Below, one piece after another: positions 46,705 to 56,469 of a DNA stretch of 64,000 bases. A program made the position numbers and the translations under genes. How positions within the stretch are numbered: position 1 is the first letter of the stretch; each line of letters opens with the position of its first letter. The notes beneath the pieces are model-generated. The model saw only the letters and a program-made list of their open reading frames with translations. It had not been told where the DNA came from and searched no databases. The stretch comes from Dokdonella sp041395345 (GTDB taxonomy: Bacteria > Pseudomonadota > Gammaproteobacteria > Xanthomonadales > Rhodanobacteraceae), in contig NZ_JAWLAR010000012.1 of NCBI RefSeq assembly GCF_041395345.1, positions 98,492-162,491 of the forward strand, in the 5' to 3' direction.

Positions 46705-47457
46705 TCAGTCGGCCGGGTCGCAACCATCCCTTGCGCGCTGTTCTCTGGCCGCCGCACGCTCGGCAATGCCGGCGCCGTCCATAAGGCCAATCCATTTCAG
46801 GTACTTGCGAGAGACCTTGTCGCCAAGGGATTCATCGCGGGCGAAGTTGCCGGCGAATTTCGTACGCTTGCAGTCGAGCGGATTTTCGCCGCGCGTCTCG
46901 ATCTCGGCCCACTGCGCCTTGGCCGCCTCCAGCGGATTCTCGATCTTTGCGGGCCCGATGCGTGTCGCTGACCTGGGCATTCGCAGCGAGCCATCGGCGT
47001 TGAACAATTGCAGAGGCGCTTCGCTGGCGCTGCCGATGCGCGCCTGGGTACTTGAGCTGGACTCCGCGTTCAGCGGCGGTGGCGTCATGTCTGTTTGCGG
47101 CGGCTCGATCTGTACCGCAGAGGGCTTGCGCCTGAACTGAGCCGGCACCGGTTCCGGCACGGGCTCTGGCGGCACTTCGAAGACTTCGGGCGGAGTGATG
47201 ATATTGACGATGACCGGACCGCGATCGGGCTGCAGGCGCCGGATCGGTTGCATGACCTGATCGAGGCCGACTATCCACAACGAGTTGACCAGGATTGCCA
47301 GCACGACCAGACCGATGACGGTATTGCGGGCGAATTGCGGGGACCGCCACAGGCGTTCGCGGCGAAGCGCCTCACCGGCAAAGCCGATACGCAGGCGCGC
47401 GGATTCGTTGGCGTCAAGCACGGGTGCCGAGGCAAGCGCAGCGAATCGACTGGACAT
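46705..47457 (-). CDS. Hypothetical single-span membrane protein with Pro-rich periplasmic part
   Basis: 250 residues. One transmembrane helix near 47-68 (NTVIGLVVLAILVNSLWIVG), with an N-terminal cytoplasmic tail and a Pro/Glu-rich linker (PPEVFEVPPEPVPEPVPAQF) like TonB-type spanners. The C-terminal ~100 residues end in a Cys-containing region (DCKRTKFAGNFARDESLGDK). No recognised domain. No partner exb genes nearby, so TonB-like function is not claimed. Confidence 0.65.
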   Translation of the reverse strand: MSSRFAALASAPVLDANESARLRIGFAGEALRRERLWRSPQFARNTVIGLVVLAILVNSLWIVGLDQVMQPIRRLQPDRGPVIVNIITPPEVFEVPPEPVPEPVPAQFRRKPSAVQIEPPQTDMTPPPLNAESSSSTQARIGSASEAPLQLFNADGSLRMPRSATRIGPAKIENPLEAAKAQWAEIETRGENPLDCKRTKFAGNFARDESLGDKVSRKYLKWIGLMDGAGIAERAAAREQRARDGCDPAD

Positions 47458-47684
47458 TCAGAGCGGGTATCCGGATCAGGTTGGACAACAGGCTGGCGCA
47501 GCATACGCAGGCGACGCTAAACACTCGTTAAGGCAGCGCTGGTCAAGAAGGGCAATCGTCACGCTCACTGTGCGCATGCAGATCGCGGCACGCCGGCGCG
47601 AATGGACTGGCCTGTCCATGAGTCAATCCGGCAAGGAATGCCACGCAGACAGCGGTCGCGACAGCTGCGCCCCCGGACCAGAGC

Positions 47685-48407
47685 CTATGCCAGGCGCGCC
47701 ATCAGCCAGTCCACGGCGCGCTCGGCCACGCTGGGGGCATCGGTTCCCAGCAGGGGGCCCACATGGCTGCAGTCGGGAAGCAATTCGAAGTCGCCCGAGC
47801 AGCGCGTTGCAAGGCCTCGACTGACGACCACAGGAACATCGTCGTCGTTCTGGCTCGCGATGACCAGAACCGGGCAGCGCGGAAACGCTACCGGGATGCC
47901 AAGTCGGGCCTGCTCCAGTACCAGTCCGGACTCATCCCGCCAACGCCTGAACGCGTACAGACACGCAGCATCATCGGCATCGTGCATGGCTCGCCGGGTG
48001 GACGATATCGAGCGTTGCTGCCCCCAGTGCAGGATGGCGGGATGCGGTTTGCCGAGTGGGTTGGCGACAACGCCTGCGGGCGGCATGGGGTTGACCAGGA
48101 TCACGGCGGCCGCTTCCACGTCGGCGGCCACCGCCAGGGCCAGCAATCCACCCAGGCTGGCCCCGGCCAGCACTACACCAGTCTGCTGGCGGCGGACGAG
48201 CGGCTGCACCCACGCGACAACCTGAGCACGGTAGTCCTCGAAACGGGTTTGGGCGAGGCCGTTGGCAGCGGGCTGCAGATCCGGAGCCGACGCGACCAGT
48301 CCATGCGCCGACATGACGCGCCGCCACTGGTTCCACTCCCAGCCGCCCGCACCCGCACCATGGATGCAAAGGACAGCCGGCAGTGTTTTCTTGGAGGTCC
48401 TGACCAT
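47685..48407 (-). CDS. Alpha/beta hydrolase
   Basis: 240 residues. Oxyanion motif LCIHGAGAGGWEWNQW, nucleophile elbow VVLAGASLGGLLAL, acid in SQNDDDVPVV, and histidine in LPDCSHVGPLLG. Complete catalytic triad, length typical. Substrate unknown. Divergent from the EF-G paralogue. Confidence 0.85.
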   Translation of the reverse strand: MVRTSKKTLPAVLCIHGAGAGGWEWNQWRRVMSAHGLVASAPDLQPAANGLAQTRFEDYRAQVVAWVQPLVRRQQTGVVLAGASLGGLLALAVAADVEAAAVILVNPMPPAGVVANPLGKPHPAILHWGQQRSISSTRRAMHDADDAACLYAFRRWRDESGLVLEQARLGIPVAFPRCPVLVIASQNDDDVPVVVSRGLATRCSGDFELLPDCSHVGPLLGTDAPSVAERAVDWLMARLA

Positions 48408-48611
48408 GACGCATTATCGCGCAGGTCCGGCAACCGGGCATTGCAAGGTTCCGCAGCCGGCTCTGCCGCAGCGCCGCTTGACCGCCCCTGCCGATCGCGC
48501 AAGGCTTGGGCCGACGGTTCAACCAGCGCGGCACGCCGCCCTCACGCCGACAGGCCCCTGGATCGGCGCGGACCCGATGCTCGCCCTGCTCCACTCTCTG
48601 GGAGAAAAATC

Positions 48612-50657
48612 ATGGCACACAGTACTGATGGCATCCGCAATGTCGCCCTGGCAGGCCATGCCGGCGCCGGCAAGACCACCCTGACCGAAGCCCTGCTGCA
48701 TGCCGGCGGCACCATCCAGGCGGCAGGCACGATCGAACGCGGCAATACGGTGTCCGACTTCGACCCGATGGAAAAGGAGCGCCAGCATTCGATCCAGGCC
48801 AGCCTGGTTTCGATTGATCGCGGCGATTGCCACATCAACCTGGTCGACACACCGGGCTATTCCGATTTCCGCGGCCCCACGCTCTCGGCACTGGCGGCCG
48901 TCGAGACCTGCGCCATCGTGGTCAACGCAACCAACGGCATCGAACATACGACACGGCGCATGATGGATTACGCCCGATCTCGCGGTCTGGCGCGGGTCCT
49001 AGTCGTCAATCGAATCGATACCGAATGCGATCTCGAAGCGCTCACCGCCGAATTGCGCGACGAATTCGGCCCCGAATGCCTGCCCATCAACCTGCCCGCC
49101 GAAGGCGCCAGCAAGGTCGTCGACTGCTTCTTCAAGCCGGATGGCAAGGCCGACTTTTCTTCCGTGGCCGAAGCCCATCAGCAGATTCTCGACCAGGTCG
49201 TCGAGATCAACGAGAAGATCATGGATCGCTACCTCGAGAAGGGCGAGAAATCCCTCAAGGGCAGCGAGTTGCACGATGCGTTCGAACAATGTCTGCGCGA
49301 AGGACATCTCGTGCCGATCTGTTTTGTGTCCGCGCGCTCCGGAGCCGGCGTCTCCGAATTGCTCGACCTGATCGAAAAGCTGCTGCCCAATCCGCGGGAA
49401 GGCAATCCGCCGCCTTTCGTCAAGGGCGAGGGCCCGGACGCGAAGCCGGTGATCGCCGTGGCCGATCCTCAAAAACATGTCATTGCCGATGTCTTCAAGA
49501 TTGCCAACGACCCGTTTGTCGGCAAGCTCAGCATTTTCAGGATCTACCAGGGCACCTTGCGCAAGGACACGCAGTTGTTCATCGACGACGGCAAGAAACC
49601 GTTCAAGGTCGGTCATCTGTTCCGCATTCACGGCAAGGACCACATCGAAGTCGACTCGGCGACTGCCGGCGACATCGCCGCAGTGGCCAAGATCGAGGAA
49701 ATCCATTTCGACGCCGTGCTGCACGATTCGCACGACGAAGACCATATCCACCTCAAGCCGCTCGATTTTCCGCAGCCGATGTTCGGCCTGGCCATCGAGC
49801 CGGCGCACAAGGGGCAGGAGCAGAAGCTGGCCACCGCACTGGCCCGGCTCGGCGAGGAAGATCCCTGCTTCCGAGTCGAGCACAACAAGGAACTCAACGA
49901 GACCATCGTTCGCGGCCTCTCCGACCTGCATCTGAAGCTGATGCTCGAACGCATGAAGGATCGGTATGGCGTGGAGGTCACCTCGCACCGGCCCAGTATC
50001 GCCTATCGGGAAACCATCTCCGGAAAGGCCGACGGCCACCATCGGCACAAGAAGCAGACCGGCGGCGCAGGCCAGTTCGGCGAGGTGTACCTGCGCGTGG
50101 AACCGCTGCCGCGCGGCAGCGGATTCGAATTCACCGACGAGATCAAGGGCGGCGCCATCCCGCATCAGTTCATTCCGGCCATCGAAAAAGGCGTGCGCCA
50201 GGTCCTCGAACAGGGTGCCGTTGCCGGCTACCAGATGCAGGATGTGCGCGTGGTCGTGACTGACGGCAAGTTCCACACGGTAGACTCGAAGGAAGTCGCA
50301 TTCGTCGCAGCCGGAAAGAAGGCTTTTCTGGACGCGGTCGGCAAGGCCAAGCCGCTGCTGCTTGAACCGATCGTCAACATGGATGTGAACGTGCCGGAAC
50401 TGCACATGGGCGACGTCACCGGTGGGCTGGCCAGCAAGCGGGCCCGCATCCATGGCACCGATTCCTTGCGCGGCGGTGAACTCGTGATCAAGGCTCAGGT
50501 GCCGCTCGCCGAAGTCGCCGACTACCAGACCGAGCTCAAGGCCATGACCGGAGGCCGTGGCCGCTACACGATCGAGTTCAGCCACTACGATCCGGTACCC
50601 GCCAATGTTCAACGGCAGCTCATCGATGCATTCAAGCCTCACGCCGATGAAGACTGA
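48612..50657 (+). CDS. Elongation factor G-like GTPase
   Basis: 681 residues from ATG 48612 (GGGAGAAAAATC upstream as RBS). Domain order as EF-G: G1 GHAGAGKTTLTEALL, G3 VDTPGYSDFRGPT, a G4 reading NRID instead of NKxD, then domain II, III, IV (QFGEVYLRVEPLPRGSGFEF) and V (GGRGRYTIEFSHYDPVPANV). The effector loop HSIQASLVSID replaces the RGITI motif of true EF-G. This is the EF-G-like paralogue group (fusA2-type), whose role differs from translocation in many bacteria. Confidence 0.9.
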   Translation: MAHSTDGIRNVALAGHAGAGKTTLTEALLHAGGTIQAAGTIERGNTVSDFDPMEKERQHSIQASLVSIDRGDCHINLVDTPGYSDFRGPTLSALAAVETCAIVVNATNGIEHTTRRMMDYARSRGLARVLVVNRIDTECDLEALTAELRDEFGPECLPINLPAEGASKVVDCFFKPDGKADFSSVAEAHQQILDQVVEINEKIMDRYLEKGEKSLKGSELHDAFEQCLREGHLVPICFVSARSGAGVSELLDLIEKLLPNPREGNPPPFVKGEGPDAKPVIAVADPQKHVIADVFKIANDPFVGKLSIFRIYQGTLRKDTQLFIDDGKKPFKVGHLFRIHGKDHIEVDSATAGDIAAVAKIEEIHFDAVLHDSHDEDHIHLKPLDFPQPMFGLAIEPAHKGQEQKLATALARLGEEDPCFRVEHNKELNETIVRGLSDLHLKLMLERMKDRYGVEVTSHRPSIAYRETISGKADGHHRHKKQTGGAGQFGEVYLRVEPLPRGSGFEFTDEIKGGAIPHQFIPAIEKGVRQVLEQGAVAGYQMQDVRVVVTDGKFHTVDSKEVAFVAAGKKAFLDAVGKAKPLLLEPIVNMDVNVPELHMGDVTGGLASKRARIHGTDSLRGGELVIKAQVPLAEVADYQTELKAMTGGRGRYTIEFSHYDPVPANVQRQLIDAFKPHADED

Positions 50658-50702
50658 GCCGGAGAGAGTGCCCGCTGTCCACTTCGTTCCCGGAGTCTCC
50701 GC

Positions 50703-51848
50703 ATGCTGCAGAATCGTCGTCAGTTCCTGATCGGCATGGCCTCGATGGCCAGTGCTCCGCTGTGGTTGTCGGCGCAGCGGGCGATGGCCGGCTCGCCGGG
50801 CAACGCAAGCTGGCCGGGCTATGCACGGGCCATGGTCATTGATGCCCTGGGAGGCCCGGGCGAATACGACGCCGAGCCCTATTCGCCACTGAGCGCCAGG
50901 GCCCTCGATGATGTTCGCGCCAGTGGATTGACTGCAGTGAATGTCACCGTCAGCGGGGTCGGCAGCTATGCCAATGATCCCGAATCGACGATCAGGAATA
51001 TCGCCTACTGGAATGCGCAAATCGCCGCTCACCCCGAGCGCCTGATGCTGGTTCGCGAGGCCGCCGATCTGGACACGGCGAAGAGCACCGGACGACTGGG
51101 CCTGATCTACGGATTCCAGGACACCACGCCAATCGGCGAAGACCTGTCTCGCCTGGAACGCTACGACCACCTCGGCGTGCGTATCGTGCAACTGACCTAC
51201 AACCGGCGCAATCTCGTCGGCGACGGCTGCCTCGAAGCAGGCAATGCCGGACTCAGTACTCTGGGCATTGAACTGATTGAAAAACTGAACCAGCGCCATC
51301 TGCAAATCGACCTTTCGCATGCCGGTGAACGAACGACTCTGGAGGCGATAGCGCGCTCGAAGGATCCCGTCGCGATCACTCACAGCGGTTGCGCGGCTCT
51401 GGCTCCGCTTCCACGCAACAAGACCGACAACGAGCTGCGCAAGCTGGCCGACAGCGGCGGTGTGGTCGGCATCTACCTCATGCCGTTCCTGCGGGTGAAA
51501 GGACAACCCACGGCGCAGGATCTGATCGCGCACATCGAACATGCCATCAAGGTCTGCGGCGAGGATCACGTCGGCATTGGCAGCGACGGCGGCATTTCAC
51601 CGATCAATTTCAATGAAGAGTTCAAGCGCAAGCACGCCGAGGATGTTGCCGATCGCCGCGCGCGCGGCATTTCGGCACCAGGAGAAGACCCCGAGGTCTA
51701 TATCTTCCTGCCCGATCTCAATACGGCCAATCGCCTGGAACACCTGGCCAGCCTGCTCGCGGCTCGCGGACATTCCGACCGGCTGATCGAGAAGATCATC
51801 GGCGCCAACTTTGCCCGCCTGTTCCGCGCTACCTGGGCATCGGCCTGA
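50703..51848 (+). CDS. M19 dipeptidase-like protein, Tat-exported, lacking some metal ligands
   Basis: 381 residues. Twin-arginine start LQNRRQFLIGMASMASAP. Family features: LGLIYGFQDT, QIDLSHAG (H206), VAITHSG (H227), GIGSDGG (D295) and the C-terminal LIEKIIGANFARLFRA. But the HxD pair is L49/G51 (VIDALGG) and the bridging Glu is Q139, so only part of the two-zinc site remains. Canonical membrane dipeptidases cut X-D-amino acids or beta-lactams. This copy may be single-metal or inactive; the group is widely annotated as peptidase M19. Follows the EF-G paralogue by 45 bases. Confidence 0.85.
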   Translation: MLQNRRQFLIGMASMASAPLWLSAQRAMAGSPGNASWPGYARAMVIDALGGPGEYDAEPYSPLSARALDDVRASGLTAVNVTVSGVGSYANDPESTIRNIAYWNAQIAAHPERLMLVREAADLDTAKSTGRLGLIYGFQDTTPIGEDLSRLERYDHLGVRIVQLTYNRRNLVGDGCLEAGNAGLSTLGIELIEKLNQRHLQIDLSHAGERTTLEAIARSKDPVAITHSGCAALAPLPRNKTDNELRKLADSGGVVGIYLMPFLRVKGQPTAQDLIAHIEHAIKVCGEDHVGIGSDGGISPINFNEEFKRKHAEDVADRRARGISAPGEDPEVYIFLPDLNTANRLEHLASLLAARGHSDRLIEKIIGANFARLFRATWASA

Positions 51849-52006
51849 GCCGGCGAACGCCTGCTGTCTGCGCAACGCAGTCCGCAGGAACAGGGAAGCG
51901 GGCAACGCGGCAATGAAGTACGCGGCCCGGACAGGAGATCGGAGATCAGTCTCCCCATGCGGCGCCGCCATCGCGGTTCTGCTGCATGGACTCTGCCTCG
52001 CCGAAG

Positions 52007-53260
52007 TCAGGATTTTCCGAACGGGTTTCGCAGGCGCTTCAGGAAGGAAGACTTCTGACTGCTTTCATCGGTATCCGCATGGCGTGACTGGCGTGGCGTC
52101 TTCTTCAGACAGCCAATCGCATCGTAGGCATTGACCACATCGAATACCTGGCCCATTTCCACTCCGCAGTTAGCGGCAATCTCGTGCAGCCGGATCGGCT
52201 GCATCATCGCCGCGGAAACACGGGCAAGCTGCGGATAGTCGCGCGCGATCTCCAGCCAGCGGGTGAGCTCATAGGTGCCTCCCGGATCGAGGCCTGAAGC
52301 CAGTTTTCCGCCCGAATGCAGCAACACGTCGAGCCAGATCAACTTGCTGTACGGCTGCTCCGGCTGTTCCTTGCGAATCTGCGCGATCTCGGAACTGGTC
52401 AGTCGACGCCATTCGTCACGTCGCGGCGATTTTCTGCAGTAGGCCTCGAGATCGCGCAAGGTTCGCGTGCAGTGATAGACCTTGTTCTTCGGATCCAGCG
52501 ACAGCACTGCGGAGCCCGACCATGCTATCTGCGCAGGACCGGCGAGCAAGTCACCTTCCAGATACTCGCGAAGACGATGGGCGCTGCGCTCATCGGCCTG
52601 ACTCGGCTTGAGCGGGCTTCGTGCCGGTGGCGCATGTCCAAGCGGAGTGCCTTGCGACTCGCGCTCACGATCGGCCCGCGCTTCGCTGCGCCTTGTCGAT
52701 AGACCGGTACTCTCGACCATGGTCGAACTGTCGAGCCTTGCCGGCTTCAGATTGGCATAGGGATCCGCCAGCGGATTACCGCGAATCATTTCGTCCAGGC
52801 CGGGAGCTGCATCGGAGGACGTCGAATCGGGTTTGATGTCCTGCGTCAGGAACGGGAAATCCGAAATCTCTGGCTCGGAAGGATCGGAATCGTCGGTGTG
52901 GTAGAAGTCTTCGGTGTGCGGTGCCGCATGTGGCAGGCCCCCTGCAGACACCTGGGTGGCCTGGTTCAGTACGCCAATGACGTTCTCCAGCTTGAATGGC
53001 CGGACGAGGGCAGGATCATCCTCCGCCGCGGTCTCCGCATCGCAAATGATCGCAACGCGCATGCCGGAGACCTTGGCTCGGGCGCGCGCCATCTGACCGG
53101 CGAAATTCGAGATATCGACCGCGAGCAGATCCGCCCCGGTGTCAGAGCCCCAGCGCCAGACATGGCTCAGTTCATCGGCGGCCCGGCGCATGAGCAAACG
53201 CAGATGCGCCACGTCCTCCTCGCTGACTCCTATCGTGGATATGACTTTGTCGTTTGGCAC
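52007..53260 (-). CDS. Hypothetical 417-residue protein
   Basis: No domain recognised with confidence. The N-terminal part (SEEDVAHLRLLMRRAADELS; DLLAVDISNFAGQMARARAK) has a receiver-like alternation of strands and helices. A long acidic, low-complexity middle follows (HTEDFYHTDDSDPSEPEISD), and a helical C-terminal domain from about 240 (LAGPAQIAWSGSAVLSLDPK; WLDVLLHSGGKLASGLDPGG), ending in a basic tail RLRNPFGKS. Soluble, with no signal peptide. Stands alone between convergent genes. Confidence 0.6.
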   Translation of the reverse strand: MPNDKVISTIGVSEEDVAHLRLLMRRAADELSHVWRWGSDTGADLLAVDISNFAGQMARARAKVSGMRVAIICDAETAAEDDPALVRPFKLENVIGVLNQATQVSAGGLPHAAPHTEDFYHTDDSDPSEPEISDFPFLTQDIKPDSTSSDAAPGLDEMIRGNPLADPYANLKPARLDSSTMVESTGLSTRRSEARADRERESQGTPLGHAPPARSPLKPSQADERSAHRLREYLEGDLLAGPAQIAWSGSAVLSLDPKNKVYHCTRTLRDLEAYCRKSPRRDEWRRLTSSEIAQIRKEQPEQPYSKLIWLDVLLHSGGKLASGLDPGGTYELTRWLEIARDYPQLARVSAAMMQPIRLHEIAANCGVEMGQVFDVVNAYDAIGCLKKTPRQSRHADTDESSQKSSFLKRLRNPFGKS

Positions 53261-53395
53261 GCCGATCTCACCCCAGTCTGCCGCCCACCTGCACCGCCTT
53301 CACTCATTCATGCACCGGCGCAGCCTCGGTTCCTAGCCTGCAGCTTTGCGTCACTCATTGCAATCGGGCGTTGTTGCAACCGGGCCGGCCGGCAT

Positions 53396-53893
53396 TCAGG
53401 AAGATTTCTTCTTCGACTTGGCGGGTCTGGACTTGGGCTTGAGCATGGTTCCGATGCAGTCCGCGTGGCCGCAGCGGCATTCCCATATCTTCTTCAGGCG
53501 CGGCGTCAGGCGCTCGCCGAGGTCGATGCCATAGTCGTAGGTCAGTTCTTCGCCAGCCTCGATATCGCGCAGGGTTTCGATCAGCACCCGGTCCTTGCGA
53601 CGCCTGCCCTTTTCGTCTTCCTCGACCAGAGCCTGGCAATTGGGTGCGCAGCTGTGGTTGATCCAGCGTGCCACGTTGCCGTCCTCATTCGCGTCGATGA
53701 CATAGCGATCATTCAGGGTGAACAGAAACGTGTGTCCGGTGTCCGTCGTGCCGTCGTACAGGCGATCCGCCTGGGCATGCGTCAACAACCGTCCCTTGTA
53801 TTCGACAAGTTCAGTTCCGGCGGGAATGTCGGCGGTGGCGAAGACGCCGTTGCCATGAATGGGCGAACGTCGCTGCTTGAATTTTCTGGGCAT
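53396..53893 (-). CDS. SET-domain protein (lysine methyltransferase type)
   Basis: 165 residues. SET motifs: GNGVFATADIPAGTELVEYK, RWINHSCAPNCQALVEEDEK (the NHSC pseudoknot), and EELTYDYGIDLG. A post-SET Cys cluster CRCGHADCIGTML is present, followed by a Lys-rich tail. All features needed for SAM-dependent lysine methylation are visible. Bacterial targets are unknown; note the Lys-rich DksA tail in the same genome. A second SET gene lies at 57025. Confidence 0.88.
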   Translation of the reverse strand: MPRKFKQRRSPIHGNGVFATADIPAGTELVEYKGRLLTHAQADRLYDGTTDTGHTFLFTLNDRYVIDANEDGNVARWINHSCAPNCQALVEEDEKGRRRKDRVLIETLRDIEAGEELTYDYGIDLGERLTPRLKKIWECRCGHADCIGTMLKPKSRPAKSKKKSS

Positions 53894-53994
53894 CGGGTTT
53901 GAACGGCTCGGCAGATGGGGAACGCATCATAGCGACTCCGGCCATGCAGCGGAATTTCCGCAACTGCCCATTGAGCAGAAATCCTGATAGTTTC

Positions 53995-54726
53995 ATGCCC
54001 ACTGCCACGGCCTGTGACGTCCCGATGCGCCGTTCAAGACTTTCAAGAACTGTACTGCGTGCGGTTGCCGCACTCATCGTGATACTGGTGCTGGTATGGT
54101 CCACGCGCGAGAACGGACCTGGTCTGCCTGGCTCGCCAACGGTCGATTCGAGTTCGCCCGCCGCCCCGGCATTCGACTATTTCCTCATCGCGTTGTCGTG
54201 GTCACCGACGTTCTGCGAGAGCAATCCCCAGGAAACCGAACAGTGCGGGACGCGCGGCTACGGCTTCATCCTGCACGGACTCTGGCCGCAGCTCGAGCAC
54301 GATCGCGGACCCCGCGACTGCAGCAGCAAGCAGGAACCACAGCGCGCGACGATTGAGCGGACCCTGGCTTTCATGCCCAGCCGGCGCCTGGTCGAACATG
54401 AATGGCGCGCACACGGAACCTGTTCCGGACTCGATCCGGAAGCCTATTTCATGCTCGCCGACCGCGCCTTCGCGTCAATCAGGATTCCGGCTGATCTACA
54501 GGCTACCTCGCGTCCCGGGCCGATGACGTCCGAAGACATCCGTGAGGCGTTTGTCGACGCGAATCCGGGGCTTGAGCCCGACATGCTCGGAGTCAGCTGC
54601 AAGTCCGGAAAATTCTCCGAAGTGCGCATCTGCGTGGACAAGGCACTTCGGCCGCGCCGCTGTGGCAGCGGCGTCGGCATGCACTGTCCACGCGATGTGC
54701 CACTGCGTATCCCGCTGGCTCGCTGA
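53995..54726 (+). CDS. RNase T2 family ribonuclease
   Basis: 243 residues from ATG 53995 (ATG 54025 is an alternative and gives a cleaner signal anchor, RRSRLSRTVLRAVAALIVIL). Catalytic boxes CAS1 FILHGLWPQ and CAS2 EHEWRAHGTCSGL contain both active-site histidines. Cys pairs in SPTFCESNPQETEQCG fit disulfides, so it is expected in the periplasm or outside. Cleaves single-stranded RNA to 2',3'-cyclic phosphates. Confidence 0.9.
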   Translation: MPTATACDVPMRRSRLSRTVLRAVAALIVILVLVWSTRENGPGLPGSPTVDSSSPAAPAFDYFLIALSWSPTFCESNPQETEQCGTRGYGFILHGLWPQLEHDRGPRDCSSKQEPQRATIERTLAFMPSRRLVEHEWRAHGTCSGLDPEAYFMLADRAFASIRIPADLQATSRPGPMTSEDIREAFVDANPGLEPDMLGVSCKSGKFSEVRICVDKALRPRRCGSGVGMHCPRDVPLRIPLAR

Positions 54727-54746
54727 ACCCGGCCTAGCCGCTTCAG

Positions 54747-56228
54747 CTATTCGCAACACCCGTCGCCGCCGCGGTGACTGTGCGCATCGGTAGCGGCGAC
54801 ACCCATGGTCAGTCCCTTGCCACTGGCGATGTAATGGTCGGAAACCACCTTGGCAACCGCAGCAGTGACGCGCTTGCCGGTCGGAATGTGCAGGAACTCG
54901 TTCGGACCATGCGCATTGGAATGAGGGCCGAGCACGCCGGTTATGAGGAACTGGGCGCCCGGGAATTTTTCGCCGAGCATGCCCATGAAGGGAATCGAGC
55001 CGCCCTCACCCATGTAGGCCGGGGGCGGACCGAAATACGTGCGTGAAGCCTCGTCGACAGACTGCTCCAGCCAGGGCGCCAGTGCGGGCGCATCCCAGCC
55101 GCTGCCGGCCTTTTCCAGATTGAAGGTGACCGTCGAGCCGTACGGCGGATCGGCTTCGAGCAGCTGCTTGAGGAATTCGCCACTCTTCGCGGCATCCGCG
55201 GTCGGCGGCAGGCGCAGACTCAACTTCACTGCAGTGAACGGGCGCAGCACATTGCCAGCGGAATCGAGGCCGGGCAATCCGCCGACGCCGGTTATCGCCA
55301 GGGCAGGCCGCCAGGTCCGATTGAGCACGAGTTCGGTCAGGTCCTTGCTCACCGGCTGCATGCCATCGAGCAAGGGGAACTTGGAATAGACATCGTCACC
55401 GAGCACCTCGGCGCTGAGCCGAGCCTGCTCGACGCGTTGCGGGGGAATTTCCGCATGCAATTCGCGCGGCAGAATTTCGCCGGTATTTTCGTCCTCGAGT
55501 CGCGACAGGACCTGACGAAGGACGCGAAAGCTTGATGGCACCACGCCTGAGGCATCGCCCGAATGCACCCCTTCCTCGAGCACATTGACCGTCAAGTTGC
55601 CTCCGGTCATGCCACGCAGCGAGGTGGTCAGCCACATCTGGTCGTAGTTGCCGCAGCCCGAGTCCAGACAGACGATCAGGGATGGCTTGCCGATACGGTC
55701 GGCGAGATGATCCACGTAGTACGGCAGATCGTAGCTGCCGGACTCCTCGCAGGCTTCGATCATCACGACGCAGCGCGAATGCGGAATGTCCTGAGCCTGC
55801 AAGGCCATGATCGCGGCCAGTGAGCCGAAGATGGCGTAACCGTCGTCGGCGCCACCGCGTCCATACAGCTTGTCGCCTTCGATGACCGGTTTCCACGGGC
55901 CGAGATGTTCGTCCCAGCCTGTCATTTCAGGCTGCTTGTCGAGATGCCCGTAGAGCAGCACACAATCATCGCCCTGCCCAGGAATATCTATGAAAATCAA
56001 TGGAGTGCGCCCCTCGAGTCGGACAACCTCGAGCTTCATGCCGGGAATCGGCTGCTTGCTCGCCCAGTTCTCCATCAGGGTTACCGCCTGATCCATGTAG
56101 CCGTGCTTGACCCAGTCGGCATCGAACATCGGCGACTTGTTCGGAATCCGGATGTATTCGACGAGTTGCGGAACGATCTGCTCATCCCAGAGTTTGTCGA
56201 CGAAACTGCTGATTGCGCTTGAATCCAT
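54747..56228 (-). CDS. M20 family metallodipeptidase
   Basis: 493 residues from ATG 56228 (MDSSAISSFVDKLWDEQIVP). Zinc motif VLLYGHLDKQPEM, GRGGADDGYAIF with the bridging Asp, the catalytic glutamates in IEACEESGSYDLPYY, VCLDSGCGNYDQMW, and the C-terminal histidine in GPHSNAHGPNEFLHI. Matches cytosolic dipeptidases of the M20 family (CNDP/DapE-like), large form. Convergent with RNase T2. Confidence 0.92.
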   Translation of the reverse strand: MDSSAISSFVDKLWDEQIVPQLVEYIRIPNKSPMFDADWVKHGYMDQAVTLMENWASKQPIPGMKLEVVRLEGRTPLIFIDIPGQGDDCVLLYGHLDKQPEMTGWDEHLGPWKPVIEGDKLYGRGGADDGYAIFGSLAAIMALQAQDIPHSRCVVMIEACEESGSYDLPYYVDHLADRIGKPSLIVCLDSGCGNYDQMWLTTSLRGMTGGNLTVNVLEEGVHSGDASGVVPSSFRVLRQVLSRLEDENTGEILPRELHAEIPPQRVEQARLSAEVLGDDVYSKFPLLDGMQPVSKDLTELVLNRTWRPALAITGVGGLPGLDSAGNVLRPFTAVKLSLRLPPTADAAKSGEFLKQLLEADPPYGSTVTFNLEKAGSGWDAPALAPWLEQSVDEASRTYFGPPPAYMGEGGSIPFMGMLGEKFPGAQFLITGVLGPHSNAHGPNEFLHIPTGKRVTAAVAKVVSDHYIASGKGLTMGVAATDAHSHRGGDGCCE

Positions 56229-56469
56229 GATTGCTCCGAGCACGATGCGCTGCGGGACTCGCAGCGGAAATCCGATTCTAGCGCGTCGACGCATTCTTGC
56301 CTGAATTCATTGCCCCGATCAGTCCGCTTGTAGGAAAAAGACTACGTGGCGCGACGCGCGTCGCCTACGACAACAGGCGTCAAATGCCGATGCCGCCTTC
56401 CACTGCATTGGACGAGACTTTCCTCGCCGGACACTCACGTCGCGGCTTGAATCCAATCAGGAGCAATTC

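Noticed and set aside
46705..47457. Calling the Pro-rich membrane protein TonB
   Set aside because: One helix and a Pro-rich linker are shared, but the TonB C-terminal fold and exbBD neighbours are missing.
48999..51569. 856-codon open frame on the minus strand opposite the EF-G paralogue and M19 genes
   Set aside because: It spans two well-supported rightward genes and shows no family motif; long antisense frames are expected at this codon bias.
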